Part shown: positions 11,185-22,394 of the stretch, piece by piece
How the letters are laid out: every line of letters starts with the position of its first letter
Position numbering within the stretch: position 1 is the first letter of the stretch
Origin: Pictodentalium vernedei
Taxonomy: Eukaryota; Mollusca; Scaphopoda; Dentaliida; Dentaliidae
Length of the DNA: 64,000 bases
Reading direction: 5' to 3'
Assembly (NCBI GenBank): GCA_031216915.1
Contig: CM062292.1
Coordinates: 205,179,262-205,243,261 of the forward strand
Position numbers and translations under genes: made by a program
Notes under the pieces: model-generated
The model's input: only the letters and a program-made list of their open reading frames with translations
The model's database searches: none
Told to the model about the DNA's origin: nothing

Positions 11185-11420
11185 TATTATGATTACGCCG
11201 CGCAGTTCCATTTAATCACCTTGCGTTAATATCTTGATGTTTGCGAGGTGTATTAAATACTTATTGATTGGAATATCTATTTTTTGAGCACGAACGAATA
11301 TTTTTATGCCTTTGTAAGTAAAGGGACACCACATTACACCAACGGAAATCAGCGCACATACGTCATGATAACAGGTAAACAAATAGCACAAAAGCGCGTC
11401 GATTTCCTTAAGACTTTGAC
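11185..11420 (+). repeat. Dispersed repeat R, fragment
   Basis: Shares ATTATGATTACG, TATTGATTGGAATATCTAT, GTAAAGGGACA and TTTGACTGGTGGC with 29149-29410. Part of it (GACTGGTGGC-GAGAG) also matches the copy near 32.38 kb. Confidence 0.55.
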
Positions 11421-13101
11421 TGGTGGCGTGAGAGCGTTTTCTTAAATCAAACGGTTTCACGGACCTTATTTAATTTGACAGCGGCTGCAACCGGTGCAGT
11501 ACAATGATCGCAAACGCGGCCAAAGAGTTTCGATCGATAGAAACTCAAGTGTACGTTTATATGTGTGTGGGGTGGGAGGGGCCAACAGCCCGTTCCCAAA
11601 GGCCTCGTCGCAATTCTAACGTCGGCCATACTGTGAAGTTGACCTTTTCACATGCATATGCTCATAATTCTAAGTGAATGAAAATGATCTGGCCATTGGC
11701 AAGAAGATGACACAAAGAACAAGAACTCGGAAGGAAGGATTAGTTATAGCTGGTGCCCGTGAAACTCGTAACTTTCGATTCGAACCGAATTCCGAATTGA
11801 ATCAGACAGAGGATATTGTAACAAATTATTTTTTTATCTTCCGCAGTCTGATAACTTTTTTGCTGTTTGGCGTTGAAGTATTTCGTTTACGTCATAACGC
11901 CACTCAGACACATTACGTCCAATCAAATGCGTTCTTAGATGACGTCCAGATTTCACGCGTCGTATATCTAGAACACTCCCCAGTGTCTGTATTGCATTGA
12001 GTAGCGTTGAATACGCAAAGCCATCGTGGGATAAAGATAATTTCTACTTGGTCGCGGTGTGGTAGACATTCTCTCCCGTGTTCCCACCATTAACGCGTTC
12101 GTAAAATCTTCTAAACTCAGAAAAAAATGCGAAAACATAGATCTCGTATGCTGTTTTAATTGTTGTTTTTTTTATTTGATTCGAATTGCTTTCGCAAAAT
12201 TTTATTTCTAAAATCTCCATCCACTGGTTCAAATTTGTCGCGAACACACAATTCTATCGCGACCTACTTGAGAAAGAAACCGCCTTTACGATCACAGCAT
12301 TGTAACAAACGACGAAATCGCTGAGCAGTGTGATTTTTTTCCGGACCGTTTTCTCGATTTCGTAGCTCTGAATGTTTGACTGATTTAAAATAGAAATTGT
12401 GTTGAAAAATGAAAGAAATAAAAAAAAAATGCGCCGTCATGAACACGTTTACTTTCCATCGTACAATCACCAACTGACAGTTTTGAATTAAAGTACTTTG
12501 GTACGAATGAAACCAATTACGAGACCCGAAGACATTTGTCGGCAAAATTTGACTGGTACACGTCGCACACATCACCACGACTCGAGAGTAAATAGATAAA
12601 GTGTGAGTTGAATTCGACAGAAGAGTATACAACAGTTAAATTTAATTTCATAATAAAAATTTGTTTAAACTTCTTACAAATACGGCGTACTCCATCTATA
12701 TAATCATCAGAATTTCGGCGATATTCAAATTTGTTTTTTGTAATGTGACAGTGTACTCACTAAACGACGGTAATTAACTTATAACCTCCATAAACATAAC
12801 GTGGGATGCTCGTATTTATATTTCATTTAGGTTTGAAAGTGCGTTGCCTGCAGACGATTTGAGAATATTTAACCCATAATGTGATGATAATATGGGAGAC
12901 TTCTCGAAGAACATGGCGTGTTCTCTGAGGTGTGTTAATTTTTAACCTACGTGTATCGAGACTGGAAGTCGACACTGCAACATATTTCTTGAAAAACTGA
13001 ATATGTTAATTTTTGTTGCCCAAAATACTTTGTGACCTGATAAAGTAAGGGTGCGATAAGGCTGAAAAAATTAAATGATTCGGGTTTCTCGACCGATCTT
13101 T
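11421..13101. other. No gene recognised
   Basis: 1.7 kb with ORFs of up to 122 codons on either strand, none with recognisable domains, and no inverted repeat of note. Confidence 0.5.
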
Positions 13102-13334
13102 TTAACCCTTTACCTAACATGAAAAGCAGGACGACACTTGCAAACAAAATTCTTGAATAACTAATTTTTTCATTTTTTGTCTCAAAAACATAGGTTATGA
13201 CCCCTCGTGGAGCGAGCAAGAGGGGTCATAACCTATGTTTTTGAGACAAAAAATGAAAATATAATGAAAATTAATTGGCGATTTTTTAGAATAGCGCTGG
13301 CCGGTTTTGACCGTTACGTTGGGTAAAGGGTTAA
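13102..13334 (+). mobile_element. Family A MITE (A2)
   Basis: TTAA at both ends. The centre is shortened to CCCCTCGTGGAGCGAGCAAGAGGGG, so about half of the usual GGAACGAGCTC palindrome is gone while both arms remain. Confidence 0.85.
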
Positions 13335-13439
13335 AAGCCTATTAAAAAGTGTTATCTCCATATAAAATGATATCGGAAGGTACGTATGGAGCGGACTTTA
13401 AATGCATGTGTACCGCCAAAATAGGTTATACATTTCACT

Positions 13440-13707
13440 CCCCCCCCCACCCCCCCCCCCCCCCACACCTAACCCAAATAACAGACGACACATTAAAAAA
13501 AATGATTTTTTTAATAAATATTTTATTTCTGTAAATAGAAAAGGGTTTGGCAAACAGGCTGTGCTTATACAGTACGTGGAGAGTGTATTATCACTAAATC
13601 ACCCGCAGAGTGAAGATTCCACCCGAGCAATAATTGCAAATTTGTTGCAAAGCATAACCAGCACCAGCAAAGTTTCAGCCAATGGACCTCCGGGCTGAAA
13701 CATTGCT
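13440..13707. repeat. Poly-C run and a small hairpin
   Basis: An almost pure C tract occupies 13440-13464. At 13666-13707 arms AGCAAAGTTTCAGCC and GGCTGAAACATTGCT enclose a 12-base loop. The hairpin is short and its origin unknown. Confidence 0.6.
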
Positions 13708-13934
13708 TGTGTTTTTTTTTGTCGATATGTACAAAATTTGAAAGTTATAGCTTGGGTGATGACTCCACTCCGTGGGTGATTTAGTTACAATCCACTCATC
13801 ACGTACTGTTAGTAGCCTCCCCCTACATCAATAAACAATGTAGTATTTGAATGGTGCAGATGCACGAGGAGATGGCTGGTATAACACTAACAAAGAATTC
13901 AGTATGCATTTTGATACAGAACCTCAATACCTTA

Positions 13935-14133
13935 AAAAGACGAATAGCTAAACAGTTTCATTTTGTGCCTCAAAAAATATGCTTGTGACCAGCCCCCACC
14001 GGAACAAGCTTAATGAGCTCGATCTAGTGAGAGGATCATAAGCTATGAGCTTGAGACAAAAAATGGGAATGTACTGAAATTTGAATGGTGATTTTTGTAA
14101 ATGTGCTGTCCGGTACGTTGGATAAAAGGTTAA
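13935..14133 (+). mobile_element. Degenerate family A MITE (A15)
   Basis: Recognisable pieces are GTGCCTCAAAAAATATGCTT, a decayed centre (GGAACAAGCTTAATGAGCTC), GAGACAAAAAATGGGAATG, and the right terminus GTTGGATAAAAGGTTAA. The left terminus is lost. Confidence 0.65.
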
Positions 14134-14247
14134 GCGACTGTATGAGTTAATTGTAATTTGACCTAAAGCCAGAGAGAACGGAACTTTTTCATCTGTGTTC
14201 AGCAAACTCTGGTCTGTATGTTTTAGAATATTCGCCCATTATTAGTA

Positions 14248-14431
14248 CACTCCAAAATCAGTGGGGTTAAAAATCAACCCAAATCAACTGGGTTGAGTGA
14301 ATATGAACCCAATCATTTGGTTTAAAAAGCGACCCAAATCAAGTGGGTTGAGTGAATATGAACCCAATTGGTTTCATATTCACTCAACCCATTTGATTTG
14401 GGTTGATTCTTAACCCATCTGATTTAGAGTG
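14248..14431. mobile_element. TA-flanked foldback MITE, family F (F1)
   Basis: TA borders both ends. Termini are CACTCCAAAATCAG and CTGATTTAGAGTG, and the interior repeats CAACCCAAATCAACTGGG and GAGTGAATATGAACCC. TA duplication suggests mobilisation by a Tc1/mariner-type enzyme. F2 at 20828 is a shorter copy; F1 has an extra repeat of the ATATGAACCCAAT-CAAGTGGGTT unit. Confidence 0.75.
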
Positions 14432-14433
14432 TA

Positions 14434-15581
14434 TTCTGTACTGCAATTACATTTTGACCAGTTCATAAATATATACTTTAGTCAGTCAAATCGCAGAGTT
14501 GAAATTTTGAAACTGTTAAAATAAACTTTACACATTATTGTATTGGGTTCAGTTCCAGGAAATTGTCTTGCACCGACTGACTGGTGTGCACCTTACACAC
14601 CTGTAACTTCAATCAATTTCAAGTGTGTTCTACGTCCATTGATTATATACTCTCCTTCCCGCTTAAACGGATATACTACGCTTCGTCTTTTCAATATTAA
14701 TTGCTTGCCTTGGGGGTTTTCTAACCTCCACATTGACTTCTTAAAAAAAGTTCTGGGAACATTCACCCAACAAAAGAAAATGAGCTACCGCATCCAAAAT
14801 GAGATGACTCAACACTAAATTCAACATTCAATGAATAATAGAATCGTTTCGCATAAAGTGGTTGGTGGATGGGTATGTTATATGGCTACCACGAATATCC
14901 CCTCAATACAGCAGTGGTTTGCCCATCAAACATGACTTTCCGGATGAACGAGTGTCTGAACTAGTCCATATCCGTATCATATCTGTTTCAAACGAGTCTC
15001 TCATTATCTCATTGACATCACTGATGTTCCGAGATTTTCGAAGCGACAATTTTATAACGCAAAGTAGAAGCTCGAGTGCGTCAGACCTGGACACTCTTTA
15101 CAAACATCTTTACTTTCTTTTCTGTTTACATTTCCGATGGCATATACAATTATTGTTTTTTAAGATGCGCTATCTTGTGACAAACAGATTATTACAACAG
15201 CCCATTAATCTGGGTTGTCCTATTGCATTTCGTAGTCCAGACCAGATCAGCTTGATCAAACTCGACGTTTGCGGTGTTTTGTTTGATTTGGTCTCATTAA
15301 CTTGACTGAATCCGACGCCACAGATCAACTGACGGCTGGAATAGTCTGTATTTATTGTGTGCGAATGAGGGGGGGGACGTTTGTGAGGAAACTGTAAGCG
15401 CGTAAGCAGAGGGCTGGTCAGAAATCCCCTATCATTTACTCTGGAGTCGAGACCTGGACGTTTACACTCAAAGCACCTAAAGCACTCCCGAAAAGATTTC
15501 TGCGGATCACACTAGGCATATATAATTAGGTTATGATCGAACTGGCACCGCCAAAGAATCGAATGACTGCAGACTTTCTTA
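14434..15581. other. No gene; diverged repeat stretch at about 15010-15250
   Basis: Around 15010-15120 the sequence resembles 24225-24340 (CACTGATGT, GAGATTTTCGAAGCGACA, CACTTT). The words ATTATTACAACAGCCCATTA and ATCTGGGTT near 15190 recur at about 32955. These look like old dispersed repeats. ORFs are unrecognised. Confidence 0.4.
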
Positions 15582-15794
15582 TTAACTCTTTGCATGCCGC
15601 TGGCGAATATTCCTGCCATGTACGCAATTTCTTTTGTCATTGAAATGAGTATAATTCGGACACATTTAATCAAATTCACACTCTGTAAGCTGAATGTATT
15701 TCCCGCCAATGATTTCTTGAATTAAATTGAAATCTAGTCATGACTAGATCTGATGAAAAATTATCTTGAAAATACTCAGAGGGTTAAGAGTTAA
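15582..15794 (+). mobile_element. TTAA foldback MITE, family D (D1)
   Basis: Left end TTAACTCTTTGCATGCCGC, right end GGTTAAGAGTTAA. The inner hairpin is AAATCTAGTCATGACTAGAT, and D words include GGCGAATATTCCTGCC and GAAATGAGTATAATT. The right TTAA is shared with the next element. Confidence 0.75.
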
Positions 15795-16044
15795 CCCTTT
15801 ACCCAACGTAACGATCAAAACCTGCTAGCGTTATTCACAATTGTCGCCAATTAATTTCCATTATTTTTTCATTTTTTGTCTCAAAAACATAAGTTATGAC
15901 CCCTCTTTGGAACGAGCTCAACGTGTGCTCGTTCCAGATAGGGGTCATAACCTATGTTTTTTGAGATAGAAAATGAAAAAAAAATAGTTTTTCAAGAATT
16001 TTGTTTGCAAGTGTCGTCTGATTTGCATATTAGGTAAAGGGTAG
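15791..16044 (-). mobile_element. Family A MITE (A3), abutting D1
   Basis: Starts at the same TTAA that ends D1 and runs in reverse (CCCAACGTAACGATCAAAAC first). The far end is GTAAAGGGTAGG, so its TTAA has mutated. Sharing the TTAA suggests A3 inserted into the terminal duplication of D1. Confidence 0.8.
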
Positions 16045-16257
16045 GAGAATGTGTTCACCTTTTGTCCTGTAAATAGCAAGGCCTGAAGCTGAGCGGCGAT
16101 TGTTTTTTGCAGTCGCTGACGCTTTGATCTGATATGCCAGATGACCGCGATCCTCACTCACCAGGCGAATAATCACTAGTCGCAAAGCGGACACACTGTG
16201 CTCTTTAGTCTTTGAATAGTTACGAGAAAGGAAAATCATTCTGGTGGGTCCCTGAAG

Positions 16258-16373
16258 GACGTAGCAATCGCCACTTATTCCCATATCCTTATTCGACATT
16301 CATTATCAACCGATTTTATCGGTCGATAACGGATGTCGAATAAGAAACTTGGAATAAGTAAATGTTGTCACGT
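16258..16373. mobile_element. Foldback element, family I (I1)
   Basis: Arms ACTTATTCC, CCTTATTCGACATTC and TATCAACCGA mirror TCGGTCGATAACGGATGTCG, AATAAG and GGAATAAGTAA. A second copy lies at 43448-43558. The outer arms read GTGACAAC or close variants in both. Confidence 0.7.
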
Positions 16374-16697
16374 CCCCGGTTCCCTGGCCTTAAATTTATC
16401 ATTCAGTTTGAAATTAATTAGAGTTTGTTAAAAGAATAAATAAATTATTCCCCTTGATACGCAAGTATCTTCATCGACAAGCCACAATCCTCTTGATGAC
16501 CGATTGCTTCGTTCGTTTCAAGAGAAAACAGTCCTCCATCTGCCGATATGCCAATTGTTTACTTTGAAGTATCCAAAAGTCTACAGTAAATACCGTTGTC
16601 CAGGGGGCAATCAGAAAAAAATACTGTACAAATGTAATTATGGTTGTAGACTTGTTATTGACTACTGTCTGACTGATCCGATCCTATCAATCGCCGA

Positions 16698-16949
16698 TTA
16701 ACCCTTTATCCAACGAATCGGCGCATCCGCCCGCGTAATATGCAAATTCAGCAGTTGAAAAAATATTATTTTTCAGAATATTTAAACAAAACCATATCAT
16801 GTGATTCCTCGTTGGAACTAGCTCGTCGAGCTCGTTCCAACGAGGGGTCACATGATATGGTTTTGTTTAAATGTTTTGAAAAATTAAAAAAAAAAAATGA
16901 TATTTAAAATAATAATTTTTGATATCCTCTGCGTTAGGTAAAGGGTTAA
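16698..16949 (-). mobile_element. Family B MITE (B1)
   Basis: TTAA at both ends. The CCAACGAATCGG-GCATCCGCCCGCGTAATATGC arm comes first, then ATTTAAACAAAACCATATCA, the shared GGAACTAGCTC palindrome, and the GATATCCTCTGCGTTAGG arm. Family B differs from A in all arm sequence outside the ends and the centre. Confidence 0.85.
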
Positions 16950-17237
16950 AATAGTAAGTGAACAATTGTTGGTCCATAGTTGTTATCGGTCATCAATAAC
17001 AATTCGGTGAGTTTAGTCAAGCCTATTAACGACTGATTGCAATAGTAACTTAATAGTCATCTGAAATTTTGTTATCGGCAGACAACTACAATGCTTGGAT
17101 TTCTCAATTCCTATAAACATTTACAATACGTTCCTTTGTAAATGCTACTGCACTCTAACAAATGAACTTCATTAGTAAACTAAGGTTTGCACTTGTATTG
17201 TTTGCACGACAATCAACCGAATTTCTCGCATATAAAA

Positions 17238-17830
17238 ATGGCTCCTTTTTCAGAAAACGATATTCATTTCTCGATAATAGACTCACACGCACTGCGGAAG
17301 AGAAGGGCCCTCAGCGATGTACCATCCTCAAGAACATTCCGAGAGAGGTATTTTTTCCAGAGAGTTCGTCTTTTTTTTGGGGGGGGGGGGGGTGGGGGTG
17401 GGGATTCGCCGCGGGCCTCACACCGAAAACATGTCGATATAACCGCCTTCACTGCGACAATGGCTGCTTACTTTTCTACGTTCCCAAGGTCTACTAACAA
17501 ACAGCTTTTATTATTCGATGCCGGATTGTTCTGGCATTGGGAGGGACGCAGCAAACAAGGTCGTCCATCGGATTATTCCCCTCGTCGCCAGCCTTAAAAC
17601 ACGTATATTGGCCTGGCCATATCTTGGACATTACTTACATATTTCGAGAACTGCAGAATCCCATGCGTTTCAATTGTCTTGATGGATCCCACGTTGTCGT
17701 CGTCCCGTCTTTCTACGACAAGGACAGTTACGTAAATCGTTATCACATGCACACCCATAATGTTCTCATGGCTTGTGGTCCGGACTTGTACCTGTATTTT
17801 TGCTCCACAAAGGACAAGGAAATGGCATGA
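17238..17830 (+). pseudogene. PIF/Harbinger-like transposase, broken
   Basis: The 3' part in one frame reads FNCLDGSHVVVVPSF, then DSYVNRYHMHTHNVLMACG. This resembles the Harbinger nuclease segment with an (I/L)DG(T/S)H motif whose Asp is the first catalytic residue, followed by YVNRKxYHSxNVQ. The 5' part in another frame begins MAPFSENDIHF and contains RTFRERYFFQRVRL, compatible with the N-terminal RxFRxR region. A G14 run at 17379-17392 interrupts it. At least one frameshift is needed, and the second Asp and final Glu region is missing after 17830, where a foldback follows. Confidence 0.6.
17379..17402 (+). repeat. Poly-G run inside the Harbinger-like pseudogene
   Basis: T8 followed by G14 and GTGGGGGTGGGG. 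The coding similarity changes frame around it. Confidence 0.9.
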
Positions 17831-17890
17831 TTCGGGTTTTCATTTGATGAATGAGGAGAGCATCCCTCCCGACGTGCGGTGTGATTGACT

Positions 17891-18060
17891 TATTAATATA
17901 TAGAGGATATGGAATGAGTGTTTTTCTCATATAATATTTATGAAACGAGTCTAAGAATTTTCCGTTTTGGCGAGCCTCTGGCGAGCGCAAACGCAAAATT
18001 CGGACGAGTTTCATAAATATTATATGAGAAAAACACTCATTTCATATTCTATTTATCATA
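17891..18060. mobile_element. Foldback element after the Harbinger-like pseudogene
   Basis: Nearly perfect arms: GGAATGAGTGTTTTTCTCAT plus ATAATATTTATGAAAC, mirrored at 18009-18049. The centre is TTTGGCGAGCCTCTGGCGAGCGC. The outer edge TATAGAGGATAT is like family H termini. Confidence 0.7.
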
Positions 18061-18100
18061 TGACACACACACGCACAAATTAGCCACTTAGTATAACTTT

Positions 18101-18321
18101 TTAACCAATCACCTTACTTGAGTTGCAGACGGCACTTGGAAAAAAACATCCTCGTTTTACTAAAACTTTTCATTTTTTGCTTCCAAAACATAGGTTATGA
18201 CCCTCATTGGAACGAGCTCGTCGAGCTCGTTCCAATGAGGGGTCATAACCTATGTTTTGGAAGCAAAAAGTGAAAATATAAAAAAAAGTGAATGGCGTTT
18301 TTCTTGTAGGTAAAAGATTAA
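18101..18321 (+). mobile_element. Family A MITE variant (A14)
   Basis: TTAA ends and the A centre with CTCATTGG/CCAATGAG stems. The usual GTCTCAAAAACATAGG is replaced by GCTTCCAAAACATAGG, and the opposite arm carries the matching CCTATGTTTTGGAAGC. Both arms changed together. Confidence 0.85.
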
Positions 18322-18370
18322 TACAATATAACCAACCCTAAATAGGACAGATAACGTAAATTCTCTCTAC

Positions 18371-18540
18371 TGAAATTATGCAAATGTCACCCAGTTGTAT
18401 CTTGTTTAGCCAATCAAATTGTCCAGTTTTGAAATTGACCAATGAAAGCCCCCAACTCTAATTATGCAAATTATGAAAATGTGGCCCACTTTTATTTTGT
18501 TCAGCCAATCAAATTGTCTAGTTTTGAAATTGACCAATGA
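18371..18540 (+). repeat. Tandem duplication with CCAAT and ATGCAAAT motifs
   Basis: Two copies about 95 bp apart share AATTATGCAAAT, AGCCAATCAAATTGTC, AGTTTTGAAATTGACC and AATGAAA. Each copy holds a CCAAT box on the plus strand, a second CCAAT and an octamer-like ATGCAAAT. No adjacent gene was recognised. Confidence 0.7.
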
Positions 18541-18737
18541 AATTGACGGAAGGCTTTATTTATCACTGATTAATATGAAAACAAAATATCAAATGTTTTA
18601 AAGTGAACAAAATGGACGAGTCATATGATAAATTAGTATTTTGTTGACCCGAAATACACCGAATCCTATAAACCTTTGCTGCACGTGTGATCTACGAGTG
18701 TAGTAAGTTACAAATCGGAAAGAGACGCCGGTGAGCG

Positions 18738-19086
18738 TGATAGTTTAGTGGTTACGGCATTGGACTTTAAACCGAAAAGTCAATGGTTTGATCCACACCA
18801 GGGGTAGTTGCGTTGTGTCGTGGGTCAATGCACTGAATCATGATAGCGCACACGGGGGCACGCTGACGCTGTGTATCAAGGTGTATTGCACGTCGATGGA
18901 AGTCTTGTCTTCAACCAATGCTAACCCTACTTGTGCGGAGTTAGTACGTTAAGGAGTCTGATTGTTGCACGCCGCTGTTCGGTGGTTCTCTCCGGGTACT
19001 CCGACTTCCTCTGCCCGTAAAACAGAACAACACAATATGACCCAAATCTACGAAAATGTCGTTACATCTCAATAGAAAATAAAAAG
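18738..19086 (+). mobile_element. tRNA-derived SINE
   Basis: The head contains an A-box-like TAGTTTAGTGG and a B-box-like GGTTTGATCCAC. The body has GCGTTGTGTCGTGGG, CACGGGGGCACGCTGACG, GCACGTCGATGGA, CTTCAACCAATGCTAACCC and GGTGGTTCTCTCCGGGTACT. It ends in a weak A-rich tail (AATAGAAAATAAAAAG). The body matches the other SINEs here. Confidence 0.8.
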
Positions 19087-19172
19087 AGACACTGATCCTA
19101 TTGTAAAACTCTTGTAACCGATTATCTACTGTGGTAAATACTATTGTGATTACAATTTACAGATGTAGGCTG

Positions 19173-19423
19173 TTAAAGCGCTTTACCCAACGCAGACGAT
19201 ATCAAAATTTATTATTTTAAAAATCATTTTTTGAAATTTTTCAAAAAATTTCAACAAAACCATATCATGTGACCCCTCGTTGGAACGAGCTCGTTGAGCT
19301 CGTTCCAACGAGGGGTCACATGATATGGTTTTGTTGAAATTTTTTGAAAAATAATATTTTTTCAACTGCTGAATTTGCATATTACGCGGGCGGATGCGGC
19401 CGATTCGTTGGGTAAAGAGTTAA
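19173..19423 (+). mobile_element. Family B MITE (B2)
   Basis: The left end is altered (TTAAAGCGCTTTACCC); the right end is intact (GTTGGGTAAAGAGTTAA). The palindrome GTTGGAACGAGCTCGTTGAGCTC is near perfect, and the flanking arms (TTTCAACAAAACCATATC) pair over about 60 bases each side. Confidence 0.85.
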
Positions 19424-20344
19424 AAGGACTGACCCCAGCAACTGTTATTAAATGAGAATTTGGTGAATTGACGTGTACGGGAAACAGCTGCTACCCGGGA
19501 TGTAGATACAGAGGTTTCAGGTGGGAGAGTTCTGACAGAAAATTGTTTTATGCCTATAGTCATGGTCGATACACGTAATATTGAAGCGGACGGAGAAGAT
19601 TACAAATTGATAGTTCGAATCAAGGAAACTGAGTTTTGTTTTATAAAGGTCCATATTTTCTGAGGATACAACCTCACATACGAGGGCCAAGGTCATGGCG
19701 TAATTGGTCGAAATTAGCCATACGGTGTCCGAAATTGCCCCACTACCAGAAAACGCGTTTGACTACAGTAAACACTGCTCCACTTCCCAAAGTTTCTCCG
19801 AAGAACAGCTACTATTACCGTTACTGCTAGTAGTACTACTACTACAGCGAGACAATAACCGTCACACCTCTCGCCTTCCATCTCCCAATTCTGCTGCGGC
19901 TACTTATTATTGAAATGGCATAAACAGCTGCTACTATCCTAAGCCACCCACTTCCGGTCATTGCTCCTAGCAAAAGAATACCCATACGATGAGAATTGCA
20001 TTCAAAGTTCCAGTCTTTACATTAAAAATATGGCTTTTGAATTCTCACTCGTGTTTTGCATAATTTATGAAAACGGAAGATTGTCTTTAACTCTTTTGGC
20101 GCGGAATAATCTGAGAAACAGAATTCTTCGAGGCTAACATTTATCAGGAATTTTACAAAAAGTATAGGTTGTTAGACTAAAGCGTTATTATTTTAAAAGA
20201 TGTTCTAATGATCTCACTGACAGTTTTTCACGTGATTTCCTGTATATATTTAAATGGCACGTTTATACTTTCAAGGGACGATATCGTTGTTCATGGATAG
20301 GGCATAAATGGTGCATGAAACATAGGAATACGTATGTTTGTTCA
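19424..20344. other. No feature recognised
   Basis: Short ORFs only. A short run of CTACTA/GTAGTA trinucleotides lies at about 19808-19850. Confidence 0.5.
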
Positions 20345-20572
20345 ACTTTTACCCAACGAATCGGCCGCATCATCCCTCACGCAATATATGCAACTTCAGC
20401 AGTTGAAAAAATATTATTTTTCAAAAAAATTCAACAAAACAATATCATGTGACGAGCTCGTTTCAACGAGGGGTCACATGATATGGTTTTCTTGAAATTT
20501 TTGGAAAAATTAGAAAAAAATGATATTTAAAATAATAAATTTTGATATCGTCTGCGTTGGGTAAAGGGTTAA
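20345..20572 (-). mobile_element. Family B MITE (B3), one side of centre lost
   Basis: Left terminus CTTTTACCCAACGAATCGG (TTAA lost), right terminus intact. The centre reads CATGTGACGAGCTCGTTTCAACGAGGGG, so one CCCCTCGTTGGAA stem half has been deleted exactly beside GAGCTC. Confidence 0.8.
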
Positions 20573-20827
20573 AAGCACTTGGAAATGGACACACACGGTT
20601 GGCTAAAATGACTGCAGTACCTTTCCGCGGTTTGCCGTCTGTCGACTTTAGTCGCCTGTCGCGCCAAAAGAGTTAAAAACCTGGTACTCTTAACTCCTAG
20701 CATCCTTAGTATTTTCTTGAATATATCATAAAATAACGCCATAGCTGCTGTGAAGACATGGCTTGATTTTATGAAACATTCAATGCAGTATGGCGTCAAG
20801 AAATCGTTGATAAGGAGACCACTCCTA

Positions 20828-20957
20828 CACTCTCAAATCAGTTAGGTTAAAATCAACCGAAATTAACTTGATTGAATGAATATAAAAACCCAGTTGTGTT
20901 CATAATCACTCAACCCAGTTGATTTGGGTTAATTCTAGCCCAACTGATTTTAGAGTG
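20828..20957. mobile_element. Family F MITE (F2)
   Basis: TA at both borders and termini CACTCTCAAATCAG / CTGATTTTAGAGTG. The core is CAACCCAGTTGATTTGGG. Confidence 0.75.
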
Positions 20958-21061
20958 TATTTGTGGGTGTGTAATTTGTTCACAGTATCCTGCACTGTAC
21001 CTCCACTGCAACAGAGTATTCCAGTTGTTGACTAGACAATCCGCAGGTAGCAGACGAAGAG

Positions 21062-21312
21062 TTAACACTTTACCTAACATGAAAAGCAGACGACACTTGC
21101 AAAAAAAAATTCTTGAATAATTAAATTTTTTCATTTTTTGTCTCAAACACATAGGTTATGACCCCTCGTTGGAACGAGCTCGACGAGCTCGTTCCAACGA
21201 GGGGTCATAACCTATGTTTTTGAGACAAAAAATGAAAATATTTTGAAAATTAATTGGCGATTTTTGAGAATAGCGCTGGCCGGTTTTGGCCGTTACGTTG
21301 GGTAAAGGGTTA
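21062..21312 (+). mobile_element. Family A MITE (A4)
   Basis: Left end TTAACACTTTACC, right end GGGTAAAGGGTTATT, so one base of the right TTAA is mutated. The centre is an almost perfect palindrome of more than 90 bases. Confidence 0.85.
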
Positions 21313-22394
21313 TTGAACAGTCAAAGTTCATTACATCTGCCACAAAGACAGTGCATTATCACTATACGACAAGAATACTTCTTACTTCTGTTTTCTCGTT
21401 CATCCTTTTCGTGAGATGGGGCTTTGAGCGAATACATCTTATTTAGGAGGTGGTGCATATTTGACAGGAAATCTGTTCAGAAGCCTCTGGTCATCTATCC
21501 ATACAGGCGGTTGTAATCTTAACTAATTCTGAAATTGTTCTAACGTTACAGATTTTGAGCGTTCCTGCAACAAATATTTCAGTTCTTTTTTTTGTTGATA
21601 TCAAATTTTAGATGCGATGTTTGTTATGAGAATTTAAGAACGGCGTTCAAAGTCTTCATTGACGTTTTGCCCTTCGGAACCAATGGGTGCAAAATCAGAA
21701 ATCAGTTGCTATTCGCAGCCTTTCATATTTGTTTCACTCAGTTCAAACAAAACTATCAAATATTCTGTGTGTATGTGTAATGATTGTAAATTGTCGAGAG
21801 GGGAACTTTGCTTGTTGCTGATTTGCTCTTCCAAAATAAATGTTGATTATGTCAAATTATTCTTCAGTTATCCTACGGTATCAGTTAGCGAGGTGTTAGA
21901 AACATTACTGTTTGGAGAAGCGTTGTGTCACAACAGATTCACCCCAAGATGTTCACGTTCTCTAAGACACTTGGAATAGAAAAAACCCAACAAAGTTAAA
22001 GTTAAACCCGCATATAGTTAAAGCTGCCGCTCTCCCCTTGATGAAATATCCCCATAAACACAAACTGTTTGGGCCACTGGTTCTCCACGGTCATAAAATC
22101 GCTGTTGGATTCTCATTTGTTTCCTGGACTTGCACGTGAGTGTAAAGGTTCACATATACCCACCAGAAGACTAGATATACAATTCATTTTTTGTAGGCGG
22201 CATTCGTAAAATTATATGTTTCTGAAATGATTACCCCCCCCCCCCCCCACACACACACACACACACATGCACACACACACACACACACCCATCTCCCTGT
22301 ATTGAATGATGTAGAACGACTGTCGACAAACAACTAAATATAACACGAATAAAGCAGGGAAATGTGACCGTGTGCAAAAATAGAGAGGGTGTTA
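21313..22394. other. No gene; poly-C/CA repeat at 22234-22287
   Basis: Two overlapping ORFs near 21.6-22.0 kb carry no recognised domain. The repeat is C15 followed by (CA)n with one TG interruption. Confidence 0.55.

Noticed and set aside
18738..18800. Possible tRNA gene
   Set aside because: A- and B-box-like words are present but there is no proper cloverleaf and the sequence continues into a SINE body. The same holds at 28640-28695 and 58676-58740.
22234..22287. Poly-C/CA tract as a telomere- or centromere-like repeat
   Set aside because: Single short microsatellite, one of more than a dozen similar homopolymer runs in the window.
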